Shown here: positions 1 to 8,081 of the stretch, piece by piece | How the letters are laid out: each line of letters begins with the position of its first letter | How positions within the stretch are numbered: the first letter of the stretch is position 1 | NCBI GenBank assembly: GCA_028382965.1 | Contig: JAOEUK010000014.1 | Span: forward strand, 1 to 41,289 | Length of the DNA stretch: 41,289 nt | DNA from: Candidatus Puniceispirillum sp. | Lineage (GTDB): Bacteria > Pseudomonadota > Alphaproteobacteria > Puniceispirillales > Puniceispirillaceae | Direction: 5' to 3' | Translations under genes and position numbers: made by a program | Notes under the pieces: model-generated | Seen by the model: the letters and a program-made list of their open reading frames with translations, nothing else | Database searches by the model: none | What the model was told of the DNA's origin: nothing

Positions 1-53
1 GTTAGCCCACAGCGACCTCAACGCTGCGCGTCTACCAATTCCGCCACGGCCGC
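1..53 (-). tRNA. tRNA-Leu(GAG), 3' part beyond window edge
   Basis: Read on the minus strand, the tRNA starts with acceptor strand GCGGCCG at 53-47. A D arm follows, then an anticodon stem CAGCG/CGCTG enclosing loop TTGAGGT, so the anticodon is GAG (Leu, CUC codons). The class II variable arm begins just before position 1, and the T arm and 3' end lie outside the window. The gene is divergent from lipB. Structure was folded by eye. Confidence 0.9.
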
Positions 54-288
54 ACGTTTGAGATTATCTTTGTATCTCATCTTCACTCTTATTTATCAAG
101 CCTGTTTAAGTGCTAAAGATAAAAATCTTAGGCATCAAGAAAAGCTTGCAGCAACCAGTCCTCTCAATCACATGTTCTCATATTTTTCAAAAACTGGTAA
201 AGTTATATTTGCGTTAGCCAAATACAATGATCGAAGCTAGTGTTATACTAAAATGATAGTACTTTAGCATTAGGTAAAATTTAACTTT

Positions 289-984
289 ATGCCCACGACC
301 TCAAACCAATTTGCTCCAACCTTTCCGATTGAATGGCTTCATTTTGAAGGACTGCAGCTCTACCAGCCAACTCTAGCCTTAATGCAGGAAAGAGCTAAAG
401 CTATCCGTCAAGATGGCGCAAAGGAGGCTGTCTGGGCACTTGAGCACCACCCCATCTACACCGGGGGCACATCAGCAAAGCACGACGATTTATTAGCCCC
501 TGGTTCAGTACCAACCCTCCGGGTGGGGCGTGGCGGGCAATGGACATGGCATGGCCCTGGACAACGGGTTGTCTATGTAATGTTAGACCTTAGCATTCGA
601 GGCCAGGATGTACGTGCATTAATAGATCGTCTGGAAGGATGGATTATTGCCAGCCTCAGCATCTTTGGTGTTAGTTGCCAGCGACGTGATGGCTCACCAG
701 GAATCTGGGTCTATACTGGCAAGGGTTCCAGTGGGCTCGAAAAAATTGCCGCCATTGGCCTTCGTATCAGCCGATGGGTAAGCTGGCATGGTATAGCAAT
801 AAACCTGAACCCTAATCTTGCTGCTTTTGATGCTATTGTCCCATGTGGGGTCACCGATGGTGGGGTGACATCGCTGTCCAAGCTTGGTGTTTTAGCTAAA
901 ATGAATGATCTGGATAAGGTGCTGAAAGAGCAGTTTTTGTTGTTTTTCTCTTCCACGCAACAGCCAACAACATTAGCTAATTAG
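289..984 (+). CDS. lipB: Octanoyl-[acyl-carrier-protein]:protein N-octanoyltransferase LipB
   Basis: LipB transfers octanoate from acyl carrier protein to the lipoyl domains of 2-oxoacid dehydrogenases and GcvH, the first step of protein lipoylation in the cytosol. The 231-residue product has the family signatures: RGGQWTWHGPGQ at 81-92, the KIAAIGLRISRWVSWHG block at 152-168 with the conserved Lys152, and the catalytic cysteine in VPCGVTDGGVTSL (Cys186). Length is normal for the family. The ATG at 289 was chosen because the family N-terminus begins shortly before the EWLHF segment; the upstream Shine-Dalgarno match is weak. The gene stands alone, divergent from tRNA-Leu and convergent with the 992-1405 gene, whose stop lies 7 bp away. 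Confidence 0.97.
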   Translation: MPTTSNQFAPTFPIEWLHFEGLQLYQPTLALMQERAKAIRQDGAKEAVWALEHHPIYTGGTSAKHDDLLAPGSVPTLRVGRGGQWTWHGPGQRVVYVMLDLSIRGQDVRALIDRLEGWIIASLSIFGVSCQRRDGSPGIWVYTGKGSSGLEKIAAIGLRISRWVSWHGIAINLNPNLAAFDAIVPCGVTDGGVTSLSKLGVLAKMNDLDKVLKEQFLLFFSSTQQPTTLAN

Positions 985-991
985 AAAAGGT

Positions 992-1405
992 TTAGTCAGA
1001 CAGCTTCAGGTCCTCCAAAAAATCTAGCAGCACTGTAACAGCACGGTCGGCATCACTTGCAAGCCAGTTGCCAGATTCTGTTTCACCCATAAGGCCATCA
1101 CTTGGTCCTTCATGGTGGACAATACAATTTCGTCGCCCTCTCAACCAGCTAAGATTTGCAGTACTGCCACTATAGGCAAATGCCGCCCCATCCAGGTAAC
1201 CGGCTGGCCCTGCCTCCTCGTGCTTTATCACATCAATAATCGAGGCAGACAAAATAACGGTGCAAAGGGGAAGCCCAGCTGCCGCAACGATAACTAACTC
1301 ATGATAAAGCTTTGCTGCATGCGGGCCAAAATTGGATATTTCAAGCCGAGACAATCGCAGTAACAACTCATTTGGTAAACCCTGCATTCCCTGTCCAACT
1401 TTCAT
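992..1405 (-). CDS. Hypothetical protein with an RNxxxH (HEPN-like) motif
   Basis: I do not recognise this 137-residue protein as a named family. It looks largely helical, with a leucine-rich N-terminus and a hydrophobic helix around residues 38-60, with no signal peptide. Near the C-terminus lies WLRGRRNCIVHHEG, containing R92-N93-x3-H97, the Rx4-6H signature of HEPN-superfamily nucleases and nucleotide-binding helical domains; one motif match is weak evidence. A TTG in the same frame at 1408 is an alternative start. The ATG at 1405 is preferred, with GAGGG about 10 nt upstream. It follows the ATP12 gene by 13 bp, so it is probably the last gene of the crcB-rluC-atp12 transcript. A plain conserved protein unrelated to HEPN is equally possible. 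Confidence 0.7.
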   Translation of the reverse strand: MKVGQGMQGLPNELLLRLSRLEISNFGPHAAKLYHELVIVAAAGLPLCTVILSASIIDVIKHEEAGPAGYLDGAAFAYSGSTANLSWLRGRRNCIVHHEGPSDGLMGETESGNWLASDADRAVTVLLDFLEDLKLSD

Positions 1406-1418
1406 CAATAAGTAACCC

Positions 1419-2126
1419 TCATACAGCCGTCTTATAATTTAGCAGCAACAAAAAACACAAAACATCCTGCAATTCAGCACGCAAAACTTTATGTCGATCT
1501 ATCGCTTCAAAATCTTTGCCCCACTTTTCATTTTGCCACAGCTCATCGAGAAAGGAGAGCGCAAACATCCGATCTATATCAATCACCCCGTCTACAAAGA
1601 CAAGTCCCAAAACAAGTGATCCTGAAAGGCTGGTAACGCGGTGCAACATGCCAAGCCGCCAGTTATTATAGGCTGCAATCAAAGGAATAAATTTACCAGC
1701 ATCAGGTTGAAAAATTGGCATTATACCCGTTCCAATTCTTAAGTGGATATCAGAGTTTTTAGCCAAATGGTCCAACCATGGTTGCCACAGCTCTTGCTGA
1801 CGGATCGCCAGATCATCCTGATCATCACGGTAACATAAAAGATCGTTCCCACCATAGGATGAAAGTTCAGCAATCATAGCGTCACTCTGCGGAATTATTC
1901 TATCCACCACCGTTACTGCAAGGCTAAACAAAGGCATGCTGGGTGGATCAATTTCATCTTTCTGAGCCTTCCACTCTTTGGCAATCGCCTCAGCCAGTGC
2001 AACATTTGGCAAATGTAGCAATCTACCCGCTGGTGACAGCACATCTTTTCCATCCAGCTGAATAGAAAAACCACATTCATCACTGGCCAATGCTACTGAT
2101 TTATAAAACCGTTTCTTAGCTGCCAT
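1419..2126 (-). CDS. ATP12-family F1-ATPase assembly chaperone
   Basis: The 235-residue protein matches the ATP12 family, which in mitochondria binds the F1 alpha subunit during ATP synthase assembly. Alphaproteobacteria carry the bacterial counterpart. Visible signatures are the N-terminal RFYKSVAL segment, EWKAQKDEIDPPSMPL at 51-66, the VDR motif near 74-76 and DLLCYR at 95-100; the C-terminal half contains a family-like LHRVTSLSGSLVLGL helix. There is no signal peptide, as expected for a cytosolic chaperone. The gene lies 31 bp after rluC and 13 bp before the next gene on the same strand, so cotranscription is likely. A client in bacteria is inferred from the mitochondrial homologue. Confidence 0.92.
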   Translation of the reverse strand: MAAKKRFYKSVALASDECGFSIQLDGKDVLSPAGRLLHLPNVALAEAIAKEWKAQKDEIDPPSMPLFSLAVTVVDRIIPQSDAMIAELSSYGGNDLLCYRDDQDDLAIRQQELWQPWLDHLAKNSDIHLRIGTGIMPIFQPDAGKFIPLIAAYNNWRLGMLHRVTSLSGSLVLGLVFVDGVIDIDRMFALSFLDELWQNEKWGKDFEAIDRHKVLRAELQDVLCFLLLLNYKTAV

Positions 2127-2157
2127 GCCGTAAATAAGCCCTTTTTATCATGTGTTT

Positions 2158-3195
2158 TTATACATCTTGAAATCGCCATCCTGCACTTGGAACACCCATA
2201 CCAAGATTATCAAGGCTCGCTTTCATATGGGGACTCATGGGCGCGGTTATTAATTTACCATCAGGAAGCTTTAACTGCCAGGCATGAAGATGCAGACGAC
2301 GCACAATCAGACCTCCCGGATGCGCATCATCACCGGCATATTTTCCATCCCCACAAATTGGGTTGCCAAGATACGCCATATGGGCACGCAATTGATGCGT
2401 TCTACCGGTAAGTGGCCGCAGGGCCACCAGGGCCATTTTACGCCCAGCATGGTCTAGCCGTCGATAAAGGGTTTGCGCACTTTGTCCATCTTCATGAACT
2501 TGCATTTTCTCACCAGCTTTCCCGCCAAGCTTCAAAATAGGTACGCGAACGCTTCCTGTTTCCGGTGGCAAACCAATCACCAATGCCAGATAGGTCTTTT
2601 CGAGCCGCTGTTTTTGGAAAGCCTCAGTCAAGCTACGTGCCGCCTCTATTGTTTTTGCCAGAAGGAGAACACCGCTTGTGTCTTTGTCAATTCGGTGCAC
2701 AAGCCGTAAACGATTACCCGCATCATCAATCATAGCTTTTAGCATCCCATCAATATGGTGGTGTGTGGCAGTGCCACCCTGAACCGCGAGACCACTTGGT
2801 TTATTCAAGGCAAGCCAGCCTTTTCCCTCAGCCAAAAACATATCATCAAGCTGTTGGCGCAATGAACTGCAAGCCACAATGCGCGGCGCGGCAACAAGGC
2901 GAGCCATTCCAATTTCGGGTATTATTGGCGGGAGCCTAACCGCCTGACCTTGTTTCAGTCTTGTTGCAGCTTTGGCTTTTGCGCCATCTAGCCTTATCAA
3001 ACCATTCCGCAACATTCTTTCGATCTGCCCCTGCCCAAGACCAGGGATCAGACGCCGCAAGAAACGGTCCAGCCTTGTACCATCTTCATAAGTAGGCACG
3101 CTCTCAAAGCGCCATATCTTATCGCCAGTTTTTGTCCCAGGTTTAGCTTTGGGTTTATTGGCAGCAAGACCTTTTATGGGGATTTTATTCTTCAT
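2158..3195 (-). CDS. rluC: 23S rRNA pseudouridine synthase, RluC/RluD family
   Basis: This 345-residue enzyme isomerises uridines in 23S rRNA. It has an N-terminal S4 RNA-binding domain (about residues 38-90, GTRLDRFLRRLIPGLGQGQ onward), then the catalytic domain with HRIDKDTSGVLLLAKT. The nucleophilic aspartate is Asp170 in the HRID motif. RPLTGRTHQLRAHMAYLG near 260-277 is the second family signature. The ATG at 3195 overlaps the crcB stop in an ATGA arrangement, so translation is probably coupled; a TTG two codons upstream is less likely. The crcB-rluC-atp12 order is typical of alphaproteobacteria. RluC is favoured over RluD from this context, not from a decisive residue. Confidence 0.93.
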   Translation of the reverse strand: MKNKIPIKGLAANKPKAKPGTKTGDKIWRFESVPTYEDGTRLDRFLRRLIPGLGQGQIERMLRNGLIRLDGAKAKAATRLKQGQAVRLPPIIPEIGMARLVAAPRIVACSSLRQQLDDMFLAEGKGWLALNKPSGLAVQGGTATHHHIDGMLKAMIDDAGNRLRLVHRIDKDTSGVLLLAKTIEAARSLTEAFQKQRLEKTYLALVIGLPPETGSVRVPILKLGGKAGEKMQVHEDGQSAQTLYRRLDHAGRKMALVALRPLTGRTHQLRAHMAYLGNPICGDGKYAGDDAHPGGLIVRRLHLHAWQLKLPDGKLITAPMSPHMKASLDNLGMGVPSAGWRFQDV

Positions 3196-3590
3196 TGCCA
3201 AACCCCGCTATACCGAACGGCTAGAAAGGCCATCCCAAAAGCTGCTAAAGACAACACCACCGAGGCTAACACATAAGCACCCGCCATGATGATACCCTTT
3301 GTTTGCCAAAGCTGGCCAGCATCCAGCGCAAAGCTGGAAAATGTGGTTAAGGCTCCTATCATTCCAACCGCTAAAAAGCCACGCCAAGCTTCTGGCAACA
3401 CTAGCCCTACAGAAATGCTGCTAGCAAGAAATCCCATAAGAGCTGATCCAACAATATTCACAACCAAGGTTGCCAACGGGCCGCTTATCCCAAAAACACC
3501 AGCCCCAATTACAAGGCTCACGCTATAGCGCATAATCGCCCCAATCGCACCGCCAGCCGCTACAGCTGCCATCATCGTCAGTGTTCCCAT
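3192..3590 (-). CDS. crcB: Fluoride ion channel CrcB/Fluc
   Basis: CrcB (Fluc) is a small inner-membrane channel, active as a dual-topology dimer, that exports fluoride. The 132-residue protein has four hydrophobic segments and the family motifs: GGAIGAIMRY at 13-22, TLVVNIVGS at 41-49 with the pore asparagine (Asn45), and GALTTFSSF at 79-87, where the phenylalanine box and the central sodium site lie. Length is typical. The ATG at 3590 begins 9 bp after the rarA stop, and the stop codon overlaps the rluC start. I see no fluoride riboswitch upstream, where rarA sequence runs directly into crcB. Confidence 0.95.
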   Translation of the reverse strand: MGTLTMMAAVAAGGAIGAIMRYSVSLVIGAGVFGISGPLATLVVNIVGSALMGFLASSISVGLVLPEAWRGFLAVGMIGALTTFSSFALDAGQLWQTKGIIMAGAYVLASVVLSLAAFGMAFLAVRYSGVWQ

Positions 3591-3599
3591 TGTTGTACT

Positions 3600-4898
3600 C
3601 TAATCCTTACCCGTTGTATCTGCCCGCAGCCGGTCCCAATAGGCCAGACGTTTAGCAACGTCGCGCTCATAACCCCGTTTAACCGGTTGATAGAACCTTT
3701 GCCGCACCATGCCATCGGGAAAACAATTCTGTCCAGAAAAGCCATCTGGATCGTTATGGTCATACGCATAATCAGCTCCATAGCCAAGCTGCTTCATCAA
3801 TTTTGTTGAGGCATTAAAAAGATGGGCGGTTGGGTTTAGGGATCCTGTTTTGGCCGCCACCTGGCTTGCAGCCTTGAACGCTACATAAGATGCGTTTGAT
3901 TTTGGGGCAGTAGCAAGATAAATCACCAATCCAGCAATCGCAAGATCACCTTCAGGGCTACCCAGCCGTTCATAGGCCTGCCAAGCCGTTATTGCACGGG
4001 TCTACGCCTCGGGTTCAGCTAGACCAATATCTTCAGCAGCAAAGGGGGTTAACCGCCGCAAGATATAATGGGGATCCTCTCCTCCTGCCAGCATTCGATC
4101 CAGCCAGTAAAGTCCGGCATCCGCATCAGAAGATCGCAACGTGTTGTGTAATGCCGACATCAAATTATGATGTTGATCTCCAGACCGATCAAATGCTGAC
4201 GCACGTCCAGCCAACATTTCCATCAATGCGATGCTATCAATCTGCCTCGATGCTGGCAGTTCAACCAGAAGACTTGCAATATTTAACAAATAACGCCCAT
4301 CCCCATCTGCCATCCCAAGAAGCGCATTACGCGCATCACTATCAATCGGCAAATTTTGACCAACATGCTCCTCAAGCCGCAACAGTAAAGTTTCTAAAGC
4401 CTTATGATCTAATCTACCCAGAACAAGTACCTGCACTCGTGACAACAAGGCGTCTTTCAGCGCAAATGAAGGATTTTCTGTGGTTGCCCCGATAAGGGTT
4501 ACTGTTCCATCTTCAACCCGCGGCAATAGCCCATCTTGCTGTGCCTTGTTGAAACGGTGAACTTCGTCAACGAAAAGCAGGTTACGGTGTCCTTGTTGAC
4601 GGGGCTGCTCTGCACGGGGAAAAAAATTCCGTAGTTGAGAAACTCCATCAAACACAGCAGATATTGGCTCAAAGACCATATCAACAGCATCAGCAAGAAG
4701 GCGAGCAATCGTAGTTTCCCCAGTGCCGGGCGGACCCCAGAAAATAATTGATCCCAGCTCACCTTTAGCAAGCATCAAACTCAGCTTTCCATGTGGGCCA
4801 AGAAGCTTTTCTTGTCCCACAATATCATCAAGCGTTTTTGGACGCAACAGCTCTGCTAGAGGAGACGCGGAAACAGTCTCAAGATCAGTTTCAATCAT
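3600..4898 (-). pseudogene. rarA: Replication-associated recombination protein A (RarA/MgsA), disrupted
   Basis: RarA is an AAA+ ATPase acting at stalled replication forks. The reading frame is recognisable over 432 codons: FWGPPGTGETT (Walker A, 53-63), [17 protein letters not shown] (Walker B, 107-123), GATTENPSF (sensor 1, 137-145), a DALLSR segment, and a C-terminal WQAYERLGSPEGDLAIA block with the family ending. Two lesions are visible. The invariant Walker A lysine is Glu61 (codon GAA at 4718-4716), and an in-frame TAG at 4004-4002 interrupts the protein after AEPEA. Sequence after the TAG still reads as good RarA in the same frame, so there is no frameshift. The first part alone (298 codons) would be a truncated, probably ATPase-dead product. 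Sequencing error could explain one lesion, less easily both. Confidence 0.88.
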
Positions 4899-4936
4899 AA
4901 CGCGCTATATTCGCTTAACCAAGCTATTGGTGCAAA

Positions 4937-4967
4937 GAAAAAAGGGCTACTCAACAGTAACCCTTTT
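4937..4967 (-). terminator. Rho-independent terminator after rplQ
   Basis: On the minus strand a 12-bp stem (4967-4956 with 4951-4940, one G-T pair) closes a 4-nt loop and runs into a T-rich tract. It lies about 40 bp past the rplQ stop, so it would end the long ribosomal protein transcript before rarA. Confidence 0.85.
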
Positions 4968-5007
4968 ATTGATTATGATTTGATTAGACTAAGGTTTCCA
5001 TTAAATA

Positions 5008-5442
5008 TTAAGCCGCTACACCTGGCTCAGCATCAGTTTCTCCATCCATTTTAACCGGACCAGAGTCCTGGCCGCGCGCTTCTTCATCACGGTCAACAAG
5101 TTCGATAACCGCCATTGGTGCAGAATCACCATAACGAAAGCCAGCTTTAAGAACACGCGTGTAGCCACCTGCCCGTTCCTTGTATCGTGGCCCAAGAATG
5201 TCAAAAAGCTTTTTTGTCATACCTTCGTCACGAATGCGTGCAAAAGCCAGCCGGCGGGCATGTAAATCGCCACGCTTTCCAAGAGTGATCAGCCGTTCAA
5301 CAACAGGTCGCAATTCTTTTGCTTTAGGAAGAGTTGTGACAATCTGCTCATGCTTGATCAAAGCCTGAGCCATGTTACGGAACAACATTTGGCGATGTTG
5401 CGAGGTACGATTGAGTTTCCGACCAGCATTACGATGACGCAT
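5008..5442 (-). CDS. rplQ: 50S ribosomal protein L17
   Basis: L17 binds 23S rRNA near the exit-tunnel side of the large subunit. The 144-residue protein begins with [17 protein letters not shown], the family hallmark, followed by the conserved [19 protein letters not shown] segment. It is longer than the E. coli protein because of a charged C-terminal tail (about residues 115-144) of the kind seen in alphaproteobacteria. It is the last gene of the alpha operon, 42 bp after rpoA, and is followed by a strong terminator. Confidence 0.98.
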   Translation of the reverse strand: MRHRNAGRKLNRTSQHRQMLFRNMAQALIKHEQIVTTLPKAKELRPVVERLITLGKRGDLHARRLAFARIRDEGMTKKLFDILGPRYKERAGGYTRVLKAGFRYGDSAPMAVIELVDRDEEARGQDSGPVKMDGETDAEPGVAA

Positions 5443-5484
5443 AATATTTCTCCTCAGTTCCTATGGGGCAAAACTAGCTTACCG

Positions 5485-6498
5485 CTAAAAGGGCTCATCT
5501 AGGCGTCGCGCCAATTCTTCAACATTTTCTGGCGGCCAATTAGTGATATCCATTCCCAACTCAAGATTCATGCCTTTAAGCACTTCCTTGATCTCATTCA
5601 ATGATTTTCGGCCAAAATTCGGTGTACGAAGCATTTCATGCTCAGTTTTAAGGACTAGATCACCAATATACACAATATTATCATTTTTCAGGCAATTTGC
5701 CGAACGAACAGATAGCTCAAGCTCATCCACCTTGCGCAACAGACTGCGACTAAAAGGCAACTCAGGTTCAACTGGTGCTACTTCACCCTGCGGCTCTTCA
5801 AAATTAATGAATGTTTGCAACTGTTCTTGAAGAATACGCGCTGCATAAGCGACAGCATCCTCTGGAGAAATTGAACCATCAGTTTCAATGGTCAAAAGCA
5901 ACTTATCATAATCCGTGATCTGGCCAATACGCGCATTTTCTACTTTGTAAGCTACTTGGCGAACTGGACTAAAAATCGCATCGATAGGAATGAGACCAAT
6001 TGGCGATTCTTCAGTTCTATGAACACTGGCTGGCACATAACCCTTCCCTGTATCAACAGTCAGCTCAACTGACAACTTTGCTCCTTTGTCTAAATGACAG
6101 AGCACGTGGTCAGGATTCATGATGTCAACATTAGCGGTTTCAGAAATCATCCCTGCGGTTACAGTTGCCGGCCCATCTACATTCAAACGAAGGCGTTTGG
6201 GGCCCTCTTCTTCCATTCGAACCGCAACTCCCTTTAAATTCAAAACTAGGTCAGTCACATCCTCACGAACCCCAGGAACAGAGGAAAACTCATGCACAAC
6301 CCCCTGGATTTGTGCAGACGTAACTGCAGCACCTTGCAATGATGACAACAAAACGCGTCGCAGCGCATTACCGATAGTAACTCCAAAACCACTTTCAAAA
6401 GGCCCAACAGACACAACAGCTTGGCTTGGGTTGTATTCAGAAATTTTAATTTCTATTTCGTCCGGCTTTTTGAGGTCTAGCCAATTCTTTTCAATCAT
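5485..6498 (-). CDS. rpoA: DNA-directed RNA polymerase subunit alpha
   Basis: The alpha subunit nucleates polymerase assembly with its N-terminal domain and contacts UP elements and activators with its C-terminal domain. The 337-residue product begins MIEKNWLDL. The N-terminal domain carries [17 protein letters not shown], and the C-terminal domain starts near residue 260 with [15 protein letters not shown] at 268-282. The ATG at 6498 was chosen over an upstream in-frame ATG at 6531 because AAGGA sits 5 nt before it and the family N-terminus matches there. It lies 81 bp after rpsK and 42 bp before rplQ in the alpha operon. Confidence 0.98.
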   Translation of the reverse strand: MIEKNWLDLKKPDEIEIKISEYNPSQAVVSVGPFESGFGVTIGNALRRVLLSSLQGAAVTSAQIQGVVHEFSSVPGVREDVTDLVLNLKGVAVRMEEEGPKRLRLNVDGPATVTAGMISETANVDIMNPDHVLCHLDKGAKLSVELTVDTGKGYVPASVHRTEESPIGLIPIDAIFSPVRQVAYKVENARIGQITDYDKLLLTIETDGSISPEDAVAYAARILQEQLQTFINFEEPQGEVAPVEPELPFSRSLLRKVDELELSVRSANCLKNDNIVYIGDLVLKTEHEMLRTPNFGRKSLNEIKEVLKGMNLELGMDITNWPPENVEELARRLDEPF

Positions 6499-6579
6499 GG
6501 CGATATCCTTTAAATCAAGATGATCCCACACCCTGCACTACAGCAAGAGGGGGTATTAAATCCAACAGTTATTAGGCAA

Positions 6580-6975
6580 TTAAACTCGGCGCCGTTTACG
6601 TGGACGGCACCCATTATGTGGAATTGGTGTAACATCACGAATTGAAGTGACATTGAAGCCAACCGTCTGCAACGCACGAAGGGCTGATTCACGACCCGAT
6701 CCTGGACCTCGCACTTGCACATCCAGCGACTTCATACCATGTTCTGCAGCTTTTTTACCCGCATCTTCTGCAGCGAGTTGAGCAGCAAATGGAGTGGATT
6801 TCCTTGAACCTTTAAAACCCATCCCACCTGCTGATGACCAAGCTATTGTATTACCTTGGACATCGGTGATCGTAACCATAGTATTGTTAAAAGTAGAGTT
6901 AACATGTGCTACGCCACTGGTGATATTTTTGCGCTCTTTTCGACGAACACGGGTTTGGCCTGGTTGTTTTGCCAT
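6580..6975 (-). CDS. rpsK: 30S ribosomal protein S11
   Basis: S11 lines the platform of the small subunit near the E site mRNA path. The 131-residue protein shows the conserved [18 protein letters not shown] block at 22-39, [14 protein letters not shown], and the C-terminal [18 protein letters not shown] tail that marks the family. Length is normal. It lies 27 bp after rpsM and precedes rpoA in the usual alpha operon order; rpsD is absent here, as is common in alphaproteobacteria. Confidence 0.98.
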   Translation of the reverse strand: MAKQPGQTRVRRKERKNITSGVAHVNSTFNNTMVTITDVQGNTIAWSSAGGMGFKGSRKSTPFAAQLAAEDAGKKAAEHGMKSLDVQVRGPGSGRESALRALQTVGFNVTSIRDVTPIPHNGCRPRKRRRV

Positions 6976-7002
6976 TTGATTAGTCTCCTGGGGTTCGCGT
7001 TA

Positions 7003-7371
7003 TTATTTCTTTTTGCCAGCAATAGCCTTTGCAGGGCCTTTGCGAGTGCGCGCATTAGTGTGGGTACGTTGACCCCGGACTGGTAGATTACGGCGATGCC
7101 GAAGCCCCCGCAAACAACCTAGGTCAAGATAACGTTTAATATTCATTGATGTCTGGCGACGGAGATCTCCTTCCACAAGGCAATCTGCATCGATAATGTC
7201 ACGAAGCCGTGTTAACTCGTCTTCAGAAAGGTCATTAACACGACGTTCATCTGGAACCCCCGCCTTTGAACATATTTTCTTAGCACTGGTTGTCCCAATA
7301 CCATGAATATAAGTCAGTGCGATCTCAACCCGTTTTTTTGTTGGAATATTTACACCAGCAATTCGTGCCAC
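7003..7371 (-). CDS. rpsM: 30S ribosomal protein S13
   Basis: S13 sits in the head of the small subunit and forms intersubunit bridges. The 122-residue protein begins with [19 protein letters not shown] and ends with [20 protein letters not shown] and a lysine-rich tail, both family signatures. The start codon is GTG at 7371, with GGGAG 7 nt upstream; no in-frame ATG fits the family N-terminus. It is the first gene of the alpha operon and has its own upstream promoter and a structured leader. Confidence 0.98.
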   Translation of the reverse strand: MARIAGVNIPTKKRVEIALTYIHGIGTTSAKKICSKAGVPDERRVNDLSEDELTRLRDIIDADCLVEGDLRRQTSMNIKRYLDLGCLRGLRHRRNLPVRGQRTHTNARTRKGPAKAIAGKKK

Positions 7372-7465
7372 AGCTCGGCTCCCTTTTCACTCACGAGTAG
7401 TTTCAACAGCATTCCGCGACGCGGAGCCCAATTCACCGACATTGTCGGGGAATTCCCGAGACGGC
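7372..7465 (-). promoter_or_regulatory. Structured leader of the alpha operon
   Basis: Between the predicted start of transcription and rpsM the mRNA can form two compact hairpins: a 5-bp stem at 7436-7448 and another at 7413-7425. In E. coli the alpha operon leader is bound by S4; whether this leader has such a role is unknown, especially as rpsD is not in the operon. Confidence 0.4.
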
Positions 7466-7470
7466 GGCGA

Positions 7471-7498
7471 ATTATAGGCCTAAACCTGAAACAGTCAA
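7471..7498 (-). promoter_or_regulatory. Sigma70-type promoter for rpsM-rpsK-rpoA-rplQ
   Basis: A -35 box TTGACT (7498-7493) and a perfect -10 box TATAAT (7476-7471) are separated by 16 bp on the minus strand. They sit just after the adk stop and about 100 bp before the rpsM start. This would let the alpha operon be transcribed independently of the upstream spc genes. Confidence 0.8.
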
Positions 7499-7514
7499 CC
7501 ATAACGCAACAGCG

Positions 7515-8081
7515 TTACCCTAAAATAACATCTATTTGTGCGGCGACATCACTAACTGCATTCATGCCATCCACACTTTGCAACACCCCTTTTTCCGAAT
7601 AATACGGAATGAGCGGAGCTGTTCTTTCATGATATACAGCCAAACGCTTGCGAAGCGTATCAGCATTATCATCACTTCTTGCACTACCTGATTTGGCAGC
7701 TCGGTTTTCAATACGGGCGAAAAGCGCCGCTTCGTCAACCTTAATTTCAATAACGCAATCAAGCCCGAGTCCCCTGCCAATTAACATATCATCAAGCGCA
7801 AGTGCCTGAGCTACTGTCCTAGGAAAGCCATCCAAGATAACACCCTTAGCGCAATCATCATCGTCAAGACGCGCTGCCACCATACCAACAATAATTTCGT
7901 CTGACACCAGATCACCACGACTCAAAATATCCTTTGCTCTCACTCCTAACTCAGTTCCCTCAGCAATAGAAGCTCGAAGCATAGCACCAGACGATAACTG
8001 CACTAACCCTCTCTCTGCGACAAGCCTCTCAGCTTGCGTACCCTTGCCTGCCCCGGGCGCCCCAAACAAAACAATGTTCAT
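7515..8081 (-). CDS. adk: Adenylate kinase, short LID-less form
   Basis: Adenylate kinase interconverts AMP plus ATP with two ADP in the cytosol. The 188-residue protein has the P-loop GAPGAGKGTQ at 7-16, DGFPRT at 84-89 and the arginine-rich NRAAKSGSARSDDN segment in place of the zinc-type LID insertion, so it is the short form common in alphaproteobacteria. It starts directly after the secY stop with no spacer, indicating translational coupling in the spc operon. A strong promoter for the next genes follows its stop codon. Confidence 0.97.
   Translation of the reverse strand: MNIVLFGAPGAGKGTQAERLVAERGLVQLSSGAMLRASIAEGTELGVRAKDILSRGDLVSDEIIVGMVAARLDDDDCAKGVILDGFPRTVAQALALDDMLIGRGLGLDCVIEIKVDEAALFARIENRAAKSGSARSDDNADTLRKRLAVYHERTAPLIPYYSEKGVLQSVDGMNAVSDVAAQIDVILG

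Noticed and set aside
58-240. 60-codon plus-strand frame between tRNA-Leu and lipB
   Set aside because: It has no family resemblance and no good ribosome binding site, and starts within 10 bp of the tRNA. I treat the spacer as non-coding.
3992-4495. 167-codon plus-strand frame antisense to rarA
   Set aside because: It is a shadow of the RarA frame with no recognisable domain. Histidine- and glutamine-rich composition is expected from the antisense of this region.
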